Assembly (NCBI RefSeq): GCF_026420845.1
Contig: NZ_JAOWCB010000017.1
Span: forward strand, 1 to 64,000
Origin: Streptomyces sp. PR69
GTDB lineage: Bacteria; Actinomycetota; Actinomycetes; Streptomycetales; Streptomycetaceae
DNA: 64,000 nucleotides
Direction of reading: 5' to 3'
A model generated the notes under the pieces. The model saw only the letters and a program-made list of their open reading frames with translations. It was not told where the DNA came from and did no database searches. Below, piece by piece: positions 43,184-50,640 of the stretch; within the stretch, counting starts at the first letter, position 1; every line of letters starts with the position of its first letter. The position numbers and the translations under genes were made by a program.

Positions 43184-43915
43184 ATGGTGGCCCCGCCGGA
43201 CAACGATGTGCTCTGGGCACGCTCACTGCACTGCTCCTACAGCGGCTCGCCCGCGCTGACAGGGGTGTCGCTGGGGGTGCGGGAAGGCGAGATCCTCGCC
43301 GTGTGCGGGGCCCGCGGCAGCGGCAAGACCACACTGCTGCGCGCCCTGTCCGGCCAGCTCGTCGCCGAGCAGGGCGAGGTGTGGTTCAACAGCGCGCCCG
43401 TGCACACCATGTCCGCGGCCGCGCGGGAACGGCTGCGGCGCGACCGCTTCGGCTGGATCTCCCCCGAACCGGCCCTGGTGCCGGAGCTGACGGCCTGGGA
43501 GAACACGGCCCTGCCGCTGCTGCTGCGCGGCGTCTCGCACCGCGCCGCGAAGGCCACGGCGGCGGAGTGGCTGGAACGCCTCGACATCGGCGCGCACGCC
43601 CGCAAGCGGCCGTATGCGCTGAGCCAGGCGCAGCGGCAGCGGGTGGCGACCGCGCGGGCCCTGGCCGCCACCCCGTCCGTGCTGTTCGCCGACGAGCCGA
43701 CGGCCCCACTGCACCAGGCGGACCGGGCGCATGTGCTGCGCACCATCACCGCCGCGGCCCGCTCGCACCGGATCACCGTCGTCCTCGCCACCCATGACGC
43801 GGAGGTGGCCATGCTCGCCGACCGCTCGATCACCCTGGCGGACGGACGGCGGGTGGCGGCGGCCACCGTGATCACCGAGGTGGAAGGCCGGGCCGCGTGC
43901 TCGCTCTCCGTCTAG
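43184..43915 (+). CDS. ABC transporter ATP-binding protein with atypical signature
   Basis: A 243-aa ATPase of the LolD/MacB-like exporter type. Walker A is GARGSGKTT and the H-loop is LATHDAEVA. The ABC signature is degenerate (LSQAQRQR instead of LSGGQ), and the D-loop after VLFADEPT reads APLHQAD instead of SALD-like. These changes may weaken ATP hydrolysis or mark a subfamily. The ATG at 43184 has GAGGTG upstream; longer in-frame starts lack one. It overlaps the next membrane gene by 19 nt, so the two form a transporter pair. The substrate is unknown. Confidence 0.82.
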   Translation: MVAPPDNDVLWARSLHCSYSGSPALTGVSLGVREGEILAVCGARGSGKTTLLRALSGQLVAEQGEVWFNSAPVHTMSAAARERLRRDRFGWISPEPALVPELTAWENTALPLLLRGVSHRAAKATAAEWLERLDIGAHARKRPYALSQAQRQRVATARALAATPSVLFADEPTAPLHQADRAHVLRTITAAARSHRITVVLATHDAEVAMLADRSITLADGRRVAAATVITEVEGRAACSLSV

Positions 43916-45093
43916 CCCGCGGCTCCCACCCGCTGGTCCTGCTGCGCCGGCTGACCGTGGCGGCCGCCTCCGCGGGGGTCGGCTTTCTGCTGCTGTGCGC
44001 CATGGCGCACGCGCTGGCCCACCCCGGGGAGCCCTCCGCTTCGCTGCTGCGGCTGCTGTGGTGCGCCGTGCCGCTCGCCGCGACGGTGTATCTCGCCGTG
44101 GCGGTGGCGCGTACGGACCCCGGTACGCGGCCGAGGCCCGGGCTGTCCGCGATCGGGCTCGGGCCGGTCCGGCTGACCGCCATCGCCGCGACCACGACGG
44201 CCCTGTCCACGGGGCTCGGCAGCATGGCGGCGCTGCTGGTGTTCCTGCAGCTGCGCGGCGATCTGACCGCACTGCCCTTCGACGGCGCGGCGGGGCGGCT
44301 GCTGGCCGCGGGCGTGCCCCTGCCGGTGGGCGCGGCGCTGACGCTCCTCGCGGTCACGCCCGCCGTGTCGTCCGCGGCGGCGGCGCTGGCGCTGCGGCCG
44401 CGGCGGGTCAGACCAGGCGAGGAGACCGACCCCGACCGGCCCGGCGCGCCGCCGACCGCGCCCACCGGGCTGCCGTGGGGCGTGGCGCTCATCGCCGCGG
44501 GCCTCGCGGTGGAGGTCTACGCGGGCCGGGAAGCCACGGCGGCGGGCGGGGCCGCCGCTTCCGCTCCGCCGCTCGCACTGCCCGGCCACTTCGACGGCAG
44601 CCCCGCCGGAGTGCTGGCGGGCTGGGCGCTCACCGCGCTGGGCCTGGCGCTGATGGGCCCCGGCCTCACCCACCAGTGCGGGCGCATCCTGCAGGGCGTG
44701 CACCCCGGGCCGACCCGGCTGCTGGCCGGACGCCTCCTGATGGAGGACGCCCGCCGCGTCGGCCGCCCCCTGGGCGTCGTCTGCGCGGTGGCGGCGGGCG
44801 GGGTGGCGGCGTGGAACCTGTACGCGACGGGGGCGACGGGGCCGCGCCCCTTCGGCCCGCTCACCGCGCTCGGCGCGGCGCTGGTCGTCACCTGCACAAC
44901 GGCGACGCTGCTCACCGCCGCGCTCGAATCCCGCACGACCCGCGGCCGCACGGCGGAGTGCCTGCGGGAGCAGGGGGCGCCGGCGGGTCTGCTCCGCAAC
45001 GCGGGGGTGGTGCGGGCGGGTGTGCTGCTGGCGGTCTTCGCGCCGCTGACGTGGACGGTGGCGACGCTGGCGGCGTTTCCCCTGCTCCGCTGA
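43897..45093 (+). CDS. Membrane protein, likely permease partner of the preceding ATPase
   Basis: A 398-aa Ala/Leu/Gly-rich membrane protein with about nine to ten hydrophobic segments (VAAASAGVGFLLLCAMAHALA, LLWCAVPLAATVYLAVAVA, ALTLLAVTPAVSSAAAALAL, PLGVVCAVAAGGVAAWNLY, AGVLLAVFAPLTWTVATLAAF and others). The arrangement of two halves resembles ABC exporter permeases with an FtsX-like C-terminus (ARRVGRPLGVVC, RTAECLREQGAPAGLLRNAGVVRA). The GTG at 43897 lies inside the end of the ATPase gene. It is followed by palindromic repeats that probably terminate it. Confidence 0.78.
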   Translation: MLALRLARGSHPLVLLRRLTVAAASAGVGFLLLCAMAHALAHPGEPSASLLRLLWCAVPLAATVYLAVAVARTDPGTRPRPGLSAIGLGPVRLTAIAATTTALSTGLGSMAALLVFLQLRGDLTALPFDGAAGRLLAAGVPLPVGAALTLLAVTPAVSSAAAALALRPRRVRPGEETDPDRPGAPPTAPTGLPWGVALIAAGLAVEVYAGREATAAGGAAASAPPLALPGHFDGSPAGVLAGWALTALGLALMGPGLTHQCGRILQGVHPGPTRLLAGRLLMEDARRVGRPLGVVCAVAAGGVAAWNLYATGATGPRPFGPLTALGAALVVTCTTATLLTAALESRTTRGRTAECLREQGAPAGLLRNAGVVRAGVLLAVFAPLTWTVATLAAFPLLR

Positions 45094-45109
45094 CATCCCC
45101 AACGCTCTT

Positions 45110-45245
45110 TTGAGCCCCTCCGGCGATTGAGGAGCCGGGGGTCCGGGGGCGGAGCCCCCGGGAAACGGGGGCCTGGGGGCGGAGCCCCCAGTTTCGGGAA
45201 GTGGGGGTCCCCCCACGCCCCCAGGGGGTAGGGGAACAGGCCCCC
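45110..45245. repeat. Dispersed palindromic repeats between converging genes
   Basis: This block contains a family II copy (ctccggcgattgaggagccgg, then gggggcggagcccccgggaaacggggg) and a second ggcggagccccc hairpin. It ends with the family I palindrome at 45201-45234 (gtgggggtccccccacgccc). The membrane protein gene and thiQ converge here, so the block probably ends both transcripts. Confidence 0.8.
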
Positions 45246-45247
45246 GC

Positions 45248-46288
45248 TCACGCACCCTCAAGCACCACGACCTCGTCCTCCGAGAAGTCCACACCCGTCT
45301 CCGCGCCCACCGCCACCGCATCCCGCAGCGCGCACTCCGCTTCCAGGAGAGGCCCGTCCGCGGCAGGCGCGCGGGGCCGGAGCAGCATGGCCATATGCGT
45401 ACCGCGGAAGGTGCGGGCCTCGACCGTGCACCGCAGGCCGTCGCCGGGCGGGACGAGGCGCACTCCGGCCGGCCGGACGAGGAGCTTCCGGGCCCCCTGC
45501 GGGGAGCCGTCGGGGACCGGGATCTTGCCCCAGGGGGTGGCGGCCGCCGCGCCGGCGACCGTGGCGTCGACGATGTTGTCGAAGCCGAGGAAGCGGGCCA
45601 CGAACGCGGAGGCCGGCCGCCGCCAGACCTCCAGCGGGGCGCCCGTCTGCGCGATGCGCCCGTCCCGCATGACCGCCACGCGGTCGGCGAGCGCGAACGC
45701 CTCCCCCTGGTCGTGGGTGACGGCGAGCACCGTCGTACCCAGCCGCCCGAACAGTTCCCGCAGTTCGGCGACCAGCCGCTCCCGCAGCCCGCGGTCCAGC
45801 TGCCCGAGCGGCTCGTCCAGCATCAGCAGCCGCGGTTCGGGGGCGAGCGCCCGCGCCAGGGCGACCCGCTGCTGTTCGCCGCCGGACAGGGAGGCGACGG
45901 CGCGCCGCTGCGCGCCGGGCAGTCCGACGAGATCCAGCAGTTCGGCCACCCGGCGGTCGCGTTCCCGGCGGGCGACGCCGTGCATCCGCAGGCCGAACGC
46001 GACATTCCCGGCGACATCGCGCTGCGGGAAGAGCTGATGGTCCTGGAACATCAGCCCGACGCCCCGGCGGTGCACCGGCACCCCCGACTGGTCGGCGTCG
46101 CCGAGGAGCACCCGCCCCGCGTCCGCGGGCTGGAGCCCGGCGATGGCCCGCAGCAGCGTGGACTTGCCGCTGCCGCTCGGGCCGAGGAGGCAGACGATCT
46201 CGTGCTCAGCGACCTCCAGGTCCACCGCGTCGACGACCGCGCGGCCCCCGAACCGCACGGTCACATCCTCCAGCCGCAGCAATGGCAT
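45248..46288 (-). CDS. thiQ: Thiamine ABC transporter ATP-binding protein
   Basis: A 346-aa ATPase. Walker A GPSGSGKS is at 36-43, with signature LSGGEQQRVALARALAPEPRLLMLDEPLGQLD and H-loop VTHDQGEAFALADRV. The extra C-terminal ~110 residues form a TOBE-like domain (KLLVRPAGVRLVPPGDG), longer than the enteric ThiQ and like iron/thiamine ATPases of actinobacteria. Its start overlaps the thiP stop by one base. The TPP riboswitch in front of the operon supports a thiamine role. It is the last gene of the unit. Confidence 0.88.
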   Translation of the reverse strand: MPLLRLEDVTVRFGGRAVVDAVDLEVAEHEIVCLLGPSGSGKSTLLRAIAGLQPADAGRVLLGDADQSGVPVHRRGVGLMFQDHQLFPQRDVAGNVAFGLRMHGVARRERDRRVAELLDLVGLPGAQRRAVASLSGGEQQRVALARALAPEPRLLMLDEPLGQLDRGLRERLVAELRELFGRLGTTVLAVTHDQGEAFALADRVAVMRDGRIAQTGAPLEVWRRPASAFVARFLGFDNIVDATVAGAAAATPWGKIPVPDGSPQGARKLLVRPAGVRLVPPGDGLRCTVEARTFRGTHMAMLLRPRAPAADGPLLEAECALRDAVAVGAETGVDFSEDEVVVLEGA

Positions 46289-48003
46289 CAGAACTCCCCT
46301 GACGTCTTGGACGAGCCGCGGACTCGTTCGAGCAGCAGCAGCGCGGCGGCGCACACCGCCATGAGAATGGTGCTCAGCGCCATCGCCTGGCCGTAGTTGA
46401 GTTCGCCGGGCCGCCCCAGCAGCCGCGCCACGGCCACCGGCAGCGTCGGCTGGTCGGGCCGGGCGATGAAGACCGTCGCCCCGAACTCGCCCAGGGAGAC
46501 GGCGAAGGCGAAGCCCGCGGCGATCAGCAGGGCGCGGCGTACCAGAGGGAAGTCGACCTCGCGCCAGGCGCGCAGCGGCGACGCTCCGAGGACGGCGGCG
46601 GCCTCCCGCAGCCGTTCGTCCACCGCCCGCAGCACCGGCAGCATGATCCGTACGACGAAGGGCACGCCGACCAGCGCCTGTGCGAGCGGCACCAGAATCC
46701 AGGAAGCCCGCAGATCCAGCGGCGGCTCGTCGAGGGCGATGAGGAAGCCGAAGCCGACCGTGACGGCGGAGACGCCGAGCGGCAGCATCAGCAGCGCGTC
46801 GAAGCCGCGTACGAGCCGCCCGGCGCGCCGGGTGAGCGCGGCGGCCGCGAGTCCGCCGACGGCGACGGCTACGGCGGTCGCGGCGAGCGCGTATTCGAGG
46901 GAGTTCCACACGGCCTCGATGGGCGGTACGAGAAAGGCGCCGCCGCGTGCGTCGAGTGTGGTGAGGGCCCGGTAGTAGTGCAGGCCGTAGCCGTCGGGGC
47001 CGGCGAGGGAGCGTTCGACGAGCACGGCGAGGGGGGTCAGCAGCAGGGCGGCCACACTGGCGAGGACGCCGCCGAGGAGCGTCCACTGGCCCGCTCCGCG
47101 CGGCCTGCGCGCCGTGCGCGCCGGGTCGGTCAGCCGCAGCGCGCTCTCCCTGCGCCGTACGGTGCGGGCGTGCACGGCGAGGACGACGCCGACGGCGAGG
47201 AACTGGAGCATGGTCAGCACGGCCGCGGTGGGCAGATCGAGCAGCTGGGCGGTCTGCCGGTAGATCTCCACCTCCAGGGTGGCGAAGGCGGGCCCGCCGA
47301 GGATCTGCACGACGCCGAAGGAGCTGAAGGTGAACAGAAAGACCATCAGGGCAGCGGCCGCGACGGCGGGCGCCAGCGCGGGCAGGGTGACGCGCCGCCA
47401 GGCGGCGAACCGTCCGGCCCCGAGCACGCGCGCGGCCTCCTCCTGGCGCGGGTCGAGCTGGGCCCAGAGTCCGCCGACGGTCCGTACGACGACGGCGTAG
47501 TTGAAGAAGACATGGGCGAGGAGGATCGCCCAGACGGTGGTGTCCAGGCGTATGCCGAGGGTTTCGTCGAGCAGCCCGCCGCGGCCGAGCAGGGCGAGGA
47601 AGGCGGAGCCGACGACGACGGTGGGCAGCACGAACGGCACGGTGACCGCGGCCCGCAGCAGCTGCTTCCCGGGGAAGTCGAGCCGGGCGAAGACATACGC
47701 CCCGGGCAGGGCGATCAGCAGGGTCAGCGCGGTGGACGCGAGCGCCTGCCAGGTGGTGAACCACAGCACGTGCTGGATGTCCGAGCGGGCCAGCACTTCG
47801 CCGAAGCGCCCGAACTGCCAGTCCCCGTCGGCCTTGAGGCCGCGGGCGACGATCGCGGCCACGGGGTAGGCGAAGAAGACGGCGAAGAACGCGACGGGCC
47901 CGGCCATCAGGGCGAGCCGCGTCACGCCGCCGCGCCGCCGCGCACCGCGGGTGCGCGGCGGACCGCCTACTTCAGGACGAGCGAGGACCACGACTGGATC
48001 CAC
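46288..48003 (-). CDS. thiP: Thiamine ABC transporter permease (two fused permease domains)
   Basis: A protein of up to 571 aa with two BPD_transp_1 domains in one chain and about twelve helices, the ThiP/FbpB layout. EAA-type loops are QEEAARVLGAGRFAAWRRVTLPALAPA and REAAAVLGASPLRAWREVDFPLVRRA. The start is uncertain: the GTG at 48003 lies inside the end of thiB (37-nt overlap) and has a weak site; the GTG at 47925 (MTRLALMAGPVAFF) would put the first helix at the N-terminus. It transports thiamine with ThiB and ThiQ. Confidence 0.88.
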   Translation of the reverse strand: MDPVVVLARPEVGGPPRTRGARRRGGVTRLALMAGPVAFFAVFFAYPVAAIVARGLKADGDWQFGRFGEVLARSDIQHVLWFTTWQALASTALTLLIALPGAYVFARLDFPGKQLLRAAVTVPFVLPTVVVGSAFLALLGRGGLLDETLGIRLDTTVWAILLAHVFFNYAVVVRTVGGLWAQLDPRQEEAARVLGAGRFAAWRRVTLPALAPAVAAAALMVFLFTFSSFGVVQILGGPAFATLEVEIYRQTAQLLDLPTAAVLTMLQFLAVGVVLAVHARTVRRRESALRLTDPARTARRPRGAGQWTLLGGVLASVAALLLTPLAVLVERSLAGPDGYGLHYYRALTTLDARGGAFLVPPIEAVWNSLEYALAATAVAVAVGGLAAAALTRRAGRLVRGFDALLMLPLGVSAVTVGFGFLIALDEPPLDLRASWILVPLAQALVGVPFVVRIMLPVLRAVDERLREAAAVLGASPLRAWREVDFPLVRRALLIAAGFAFAVSLGEFGATVFIARPDQPTLPVAVARLLGRPGELNYGQAMALSTILMAVCAAALLLLERVRGSSKTSGEF

Positions 48004-49076
48004 TGCTCACGGTTCTTCGCGATGTCGTCCGCGGGCACGGTCGCGGGCTTGTCCACGACCTCGCCGTGCTCGGTGAACAGCTCGGGCAGCTTCGCGTCGT
48101 CGCGTACGGGGTTGACGAACATGTTCAGCGGCATGTCCTCCTGGAAGGTCTTGGAGACCAGGAAGTCCAGCAGGGCCTTGCCGCCCGCCTCGTTCTTCGC
48201 GCCCTTGAGCAGCCCGGCGAACTCGATCTGGCGGAAGCAGGTGCCGGTGGCGACGCCGGTGGGCGCCTCGTCGGGCTGCGGCTCGGAGTAGAGGACCTCG
48301 ACCGGCGGGCTGGAGGCGTAGCTGACGACGAGCGGCCGCTCCGCTCCGGCCTTCTTGCCGCCCGCGGAGCCGGAGAACTCCTCGTTGTAGGCCTGCTCCC
48401 AGCCGTCGACGACCTTGACGCCGTTGGCGTCGAGCTTCTTCCAGTAGTCCTGCCAGCCGTCTTCGCCGTATGTGCCGATCGTGCCGAGGAGGAAGCCGAG
48501 GCCGGGTGAGGAGGTGGCGGCGTTCTCGACGACGAGGAGGTTCTTGTACGCGGGCTTGGCCAGATCGTCGAAGGTCTGCGGCGGGGCGAGCTTCTTGTCG
48601 GCGAAGTACTTCTTGTCGTAGTTGACGCAGATGTCGCCCGTGTCGACAGGGGTGACGCGGTGCTGCTGATCGTCGAGCCGGACCTCTTCGCGCACCTGCG
48701 CCAGGCCCTTGGCCTCGTACGGCGTGAACAGTCCGTGGTCGAGCGCACGCGACAGCAGGGTGTTGTCGACGCCGAAGAGGACATCGCCCTGCGGGGAGCC
48801 CTTGGTGAGGATCTCCTTGTTGAGCGCCTCGCCCGCGTCTCCGCTCTTGAGCACCGTGACCGTGTAGCCGGTCTCCTTGGTGAACTGCTTCAGCACGTCC
48901 TCGGAGGCGGCGAACGACTCATGGCTGACGAGGGTCACAGTCTTGGAGCCGGAGCCGGAGCCCGTGGCGGCGTCCTTGGAGTCCTTGGCGTCCTTGGACT
49001 CTCCGCCGCAGGCGGCGAGTGCGCCGACGCCGAGGGCGGCGGCGGCCACGACGGCCGTGATCTTCTTGGTGCTCAT
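47967..49076 (-). CDS. thiB: Thiamine-binding lipoprotein of ABC transporter
   Basis: A 369-aa extracellular binding protein. It has a Sec-type lipoprotein signal with lipobox LAAC near residue 23 and then a Ser/Gly/Lys linker. The mature domain has VTLVSHESFAASEDVLKQF, PQGDVLFGVDNTLLSRAL, VDTGDICVNYDKKYF and ERPLVVSYASSPP, matching the ThiB/TbpA pattern. The ATG at 49076 has a perfect AGGAGG six bases upstream. A TPP riboswitch lies 100 bp before it, so expression should fall when thiamine pyrophosphate is high. Confidence 0.93.
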   Translation of the reverse strand: MSTKKITAVVAAAALGVGALAACGGESKDAKDSKDAATGSGSGSKTVTLVSHESFAASEDVLKQFTKETGYTVTVLKSGDAGEALNKEILTKGSPQGDVLFGVDNTLLSRALDHGLFTPYEAKGLAQVREEVRLDDQQHRVTPVDTGDICVNYDKKYFADKKLAPPQTFDDLAKPAYKNLLVVENAATSSPGLGFLLGTIGTYGEDGWQDYWKKLDANGVKVVDGWEQAYNEEFSGSAGGKKAGAERPLVVSYASSPPVEVLYSEPQPDEAPTGVATGTCFRQIEFAGLLKGAKNEAGGKALLDFLVSKTFQEDMPLNMFVNPVRDDAKLPELFTEHGEVVDKPATVPADDIAKNREQWIQSWSSLVLK

Positions 49077-49175
49077 CGGATTCCTCCTGGAGATGACCAG
49101 GAAGAGACGCGGCCCCGCCCGGCCCCGAAGCGAGCGGATCGGATGCCGGGCAGGGCGCAACAGCTTGAGTGATGA

Positions 49176-49268
49176 CCGAACTTCCTACCCCGAATGACCG
49201 GGGCGAGGTTCAGAGGGTCTGCGACCTGACGGCGTCGCACTCTCAGCGCTGTGGCGCTCCCCTGTCGG
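49176..49268 (-). promoter_or_regulatory. TPP (thiamin pyrophosphate) riboswitch
   Basis: Read on the minus strand, the leader contains the conserved THI-box blocks in order: ACAGGGGAGC, GCTGAGAG, ACCCTCTGAACCT and GGGGTAGGAAG. Spacing fits the three-way junction of the TPP aptamer, with a short P3 arm (about 12 bp, TGCGACGCCGTCAGGTCGCA). The aptamer ends about 100 nt before the thiB start; the intervening G+C-rich hairpin may hide or free the ribosome site. This is direct support for a thiamine transporter. Confidence 0.95.
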
Positions 49269-49272
49269 AATG

Positions 49273-49278
49273 ACTATG
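49273..49278 (-). promoter_or_regulatory. Candidate -10 element of the thiBPQ operon
   Basis: CATAGT on the minus strand, preceded by TG (extended -10 form), lies just before the riboswitch so that transcription would begin close to the aptamer. A clear -35 is not visible. Confidence 0.35.
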
Positions 49279-49326
49279 CAGATATTTCCAGTCACATTAC
49301 ATGGACGGTTCCGGGGGCCGGCGGCC

Positions 49327-49347
49327 CGGTTCAGGGTTCAGGGGTCA
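49327..49347 (-). repeat. Three 7-bp tandem copies covering the rlmN stop codon
   Basis: cggttca (49327-49333), gggttca (49334-49340) and ggggtca (49341-49347). The last contains the rlmN stop; each earlier copy repeats a TGA on the minus strand. Confidence 0.75.
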
Positions 49348-50457
49348 GCGCTCCGAGGCGGCGAGCTGGCCGCAGGCCCCGTCGATCTCCTGGCCGCGGG
49401 TGTCCCGCACGGTCACCGGCACCCCATGGGCGGCGATGGCCTCGATGAACGCCTTCTCGTCCGCGGGGCGGGAGGCCGTCCACTTGGAGCCGGGCGTGGG
49501 GTTGAGCGGGATCAGATTGACATGGACGCGCTTGCCCTTGAGCAGCCGGCCCAGCAGATCGCCCCGCCATGCCTGGTCGTTGATGTCGCGGATCAGCGCG
49601 TACTCGACGGAGATGCGGCGGCCGGACTTCTCCGCGTACTCCCATGCCGCGTCGAGGACCTCGCGGACCTTCCAGCGGGTGTTGACGGGGACGAGGGTGT
49701 CGCGCAGCTCGTCGTCGGGCGCGTGCAGCGAGACCGCCAGCCGGCACTTGAAGCCCTCGTCGGCGAACCGCAGCATCGCCGGGACCAGGCCGACGGTGGA
49801 GACGGTGATCCCGCGCTGGGAGAGGCCGAGGCCGTCCGGCTCGGGGTCGGTGAGCCGGCGGATGGCGCCCACGACCCGCTTGTAGTTGGCGAGCGGCTCC
49901 CCCATGCCCATGAAGACGATGTTCGACAGCCGGGCGGGGCCTCCGGGGACCTCGCCGTCGCGCAGGGCGCGCATGCCGTCGACGATCTGGTGGACGATCT
50001 CGGCGGTGGACAGATTGCGGTCCAGTCCCGCCTGCCCGGTGGCGCAGAAGGGGCAGTTCATCCCGCAGCCGGCCTGTGAGGAGATGCACATGGTCACCCG
50101 GTCCGGGTAGCGCATGAGCACCGACTCGACGAGCGTGCCGTCGTGCAGCCGCCACAGGGTCTTGCGGGTGGTGTCGTCGTCGCAGGAGATATGCCGTACG
50201 ACGGACATCAGCTCGGGCAGCAGCTCCGAGGCGAGCTTCTCGCGCGCCGTGGCGGGAATGTCCGTCCACTGGGCGGGGTCGTGGGCGTACCGCGCGAAGT
50301 AGTGCTGTGAGAGCTGCCTGGCGCGGAACGGCTTCTCGCCGATGGCGGCGACGGCCTCCTTGCGCTCGGCGGGCGAGAGATCGGCGAGATGCCGCGGTGG
50401 CTTCTTGGCTCCGCGCGGGGCGACGAAGGTCAGTTCGCCGGGAACAGGGCGTGCCAC
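49345..50457 (-). CDS. rlmN: Dual-specificity 23S rRNA/tRNA adenine C2 methyltransferase, radical SAM
   Basis: RlmN methylates C2 of A2503 in 23S rRNA and A37 in tRNA. The 370-aa protein has the radical SAM motif CGMNCPFC (CxxxCxxC), the SAM-binding FMGMGEPLANY, and an N-terminal HhH-like accessory domain (RQLSQHYFARYAHDP). The C-terminal Cys that receives the methyl group is in EIDGACGQL. The GTG at 50457 has GAGGAG nine bases upstream. It is the last gene before the thiamine operon leader. Its stop lies in a 7-bp triplicate. Confidence 0.96.
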   Translation of the reverse strand: MARPVPGELTFVAPRGAKKPPRHLADLSPAERKEAVAAIGEKPFRARQLSQHYFARYAHDPAQWTDIPATAREKLASELLPELMSVVRHISCDDDTTRKTLWRLHDGTLVESVLMRYPDRVTMCISSQAGCGMNCPFCATGQAGLDRNLSTAEIVHQIVDGMRALRDGEVPGGPARLSNIVFMGMGEPLANYKRVVGAIRRLTDPEPDGLGLSQRGITVSTVGLVPAMLRFADEGFKCRLAVSLHAPDDELRDTLVPVNTRWKVREVLDAAWEYAEKSGRRISVEYALIRDINDQAWRGDLLGRLLKGKRVHVNLIPLNPTPGSKWTASRPADEKAFIEAIAAHGVPVTVRDTRGQEIDGACGQLAASER

Positions 50458-50482
50458 GTCGGGAAACTCCTCATGACGACGA

Positions 50483-50574
50483 GGTCCGGCCCCGCTGTCG
50501 CGGGGACAACGGCAACACCGTGCCGAAGCCGGGAGACCTCACGGGACCGCCCCCGCGTCGGCGGGGACCGATGG
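50483..50574. repeat. Two palindromes 61 bp apart downstream of cdsA (terminators or degenerate CRISPR pair)
   Basis: Repeat 1 has core CCCCGCTGTCGCGGGG (50490-50505) and repeat 2 CCCCGCGTCGGCGGGG (50551-50566). The 61-bp offset equals the repeat-plus-spacer period of type I-E arrays, and the flanks keep ggNccg before and ac after the stem. About 20 of 30 positions match. No cas gene is present. Because both lie just after the cdsA stop, they may simply be tandem terminators. Confidence 0.45.
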
Positions 50575-50640
50575 GAAGGGGCTGATGGAAAGGGCCCGCG
50601 GTACGTCGCGCCACGGGCTCTTCCAGCGTACCTGCTCGGG

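Noticed and set aside
45248..49076. Iron(III) ABC importer (FbpABC)
   Set aside because: The protein families are similar, but the complete TPP riboswitch in the leader indicates thiamine.
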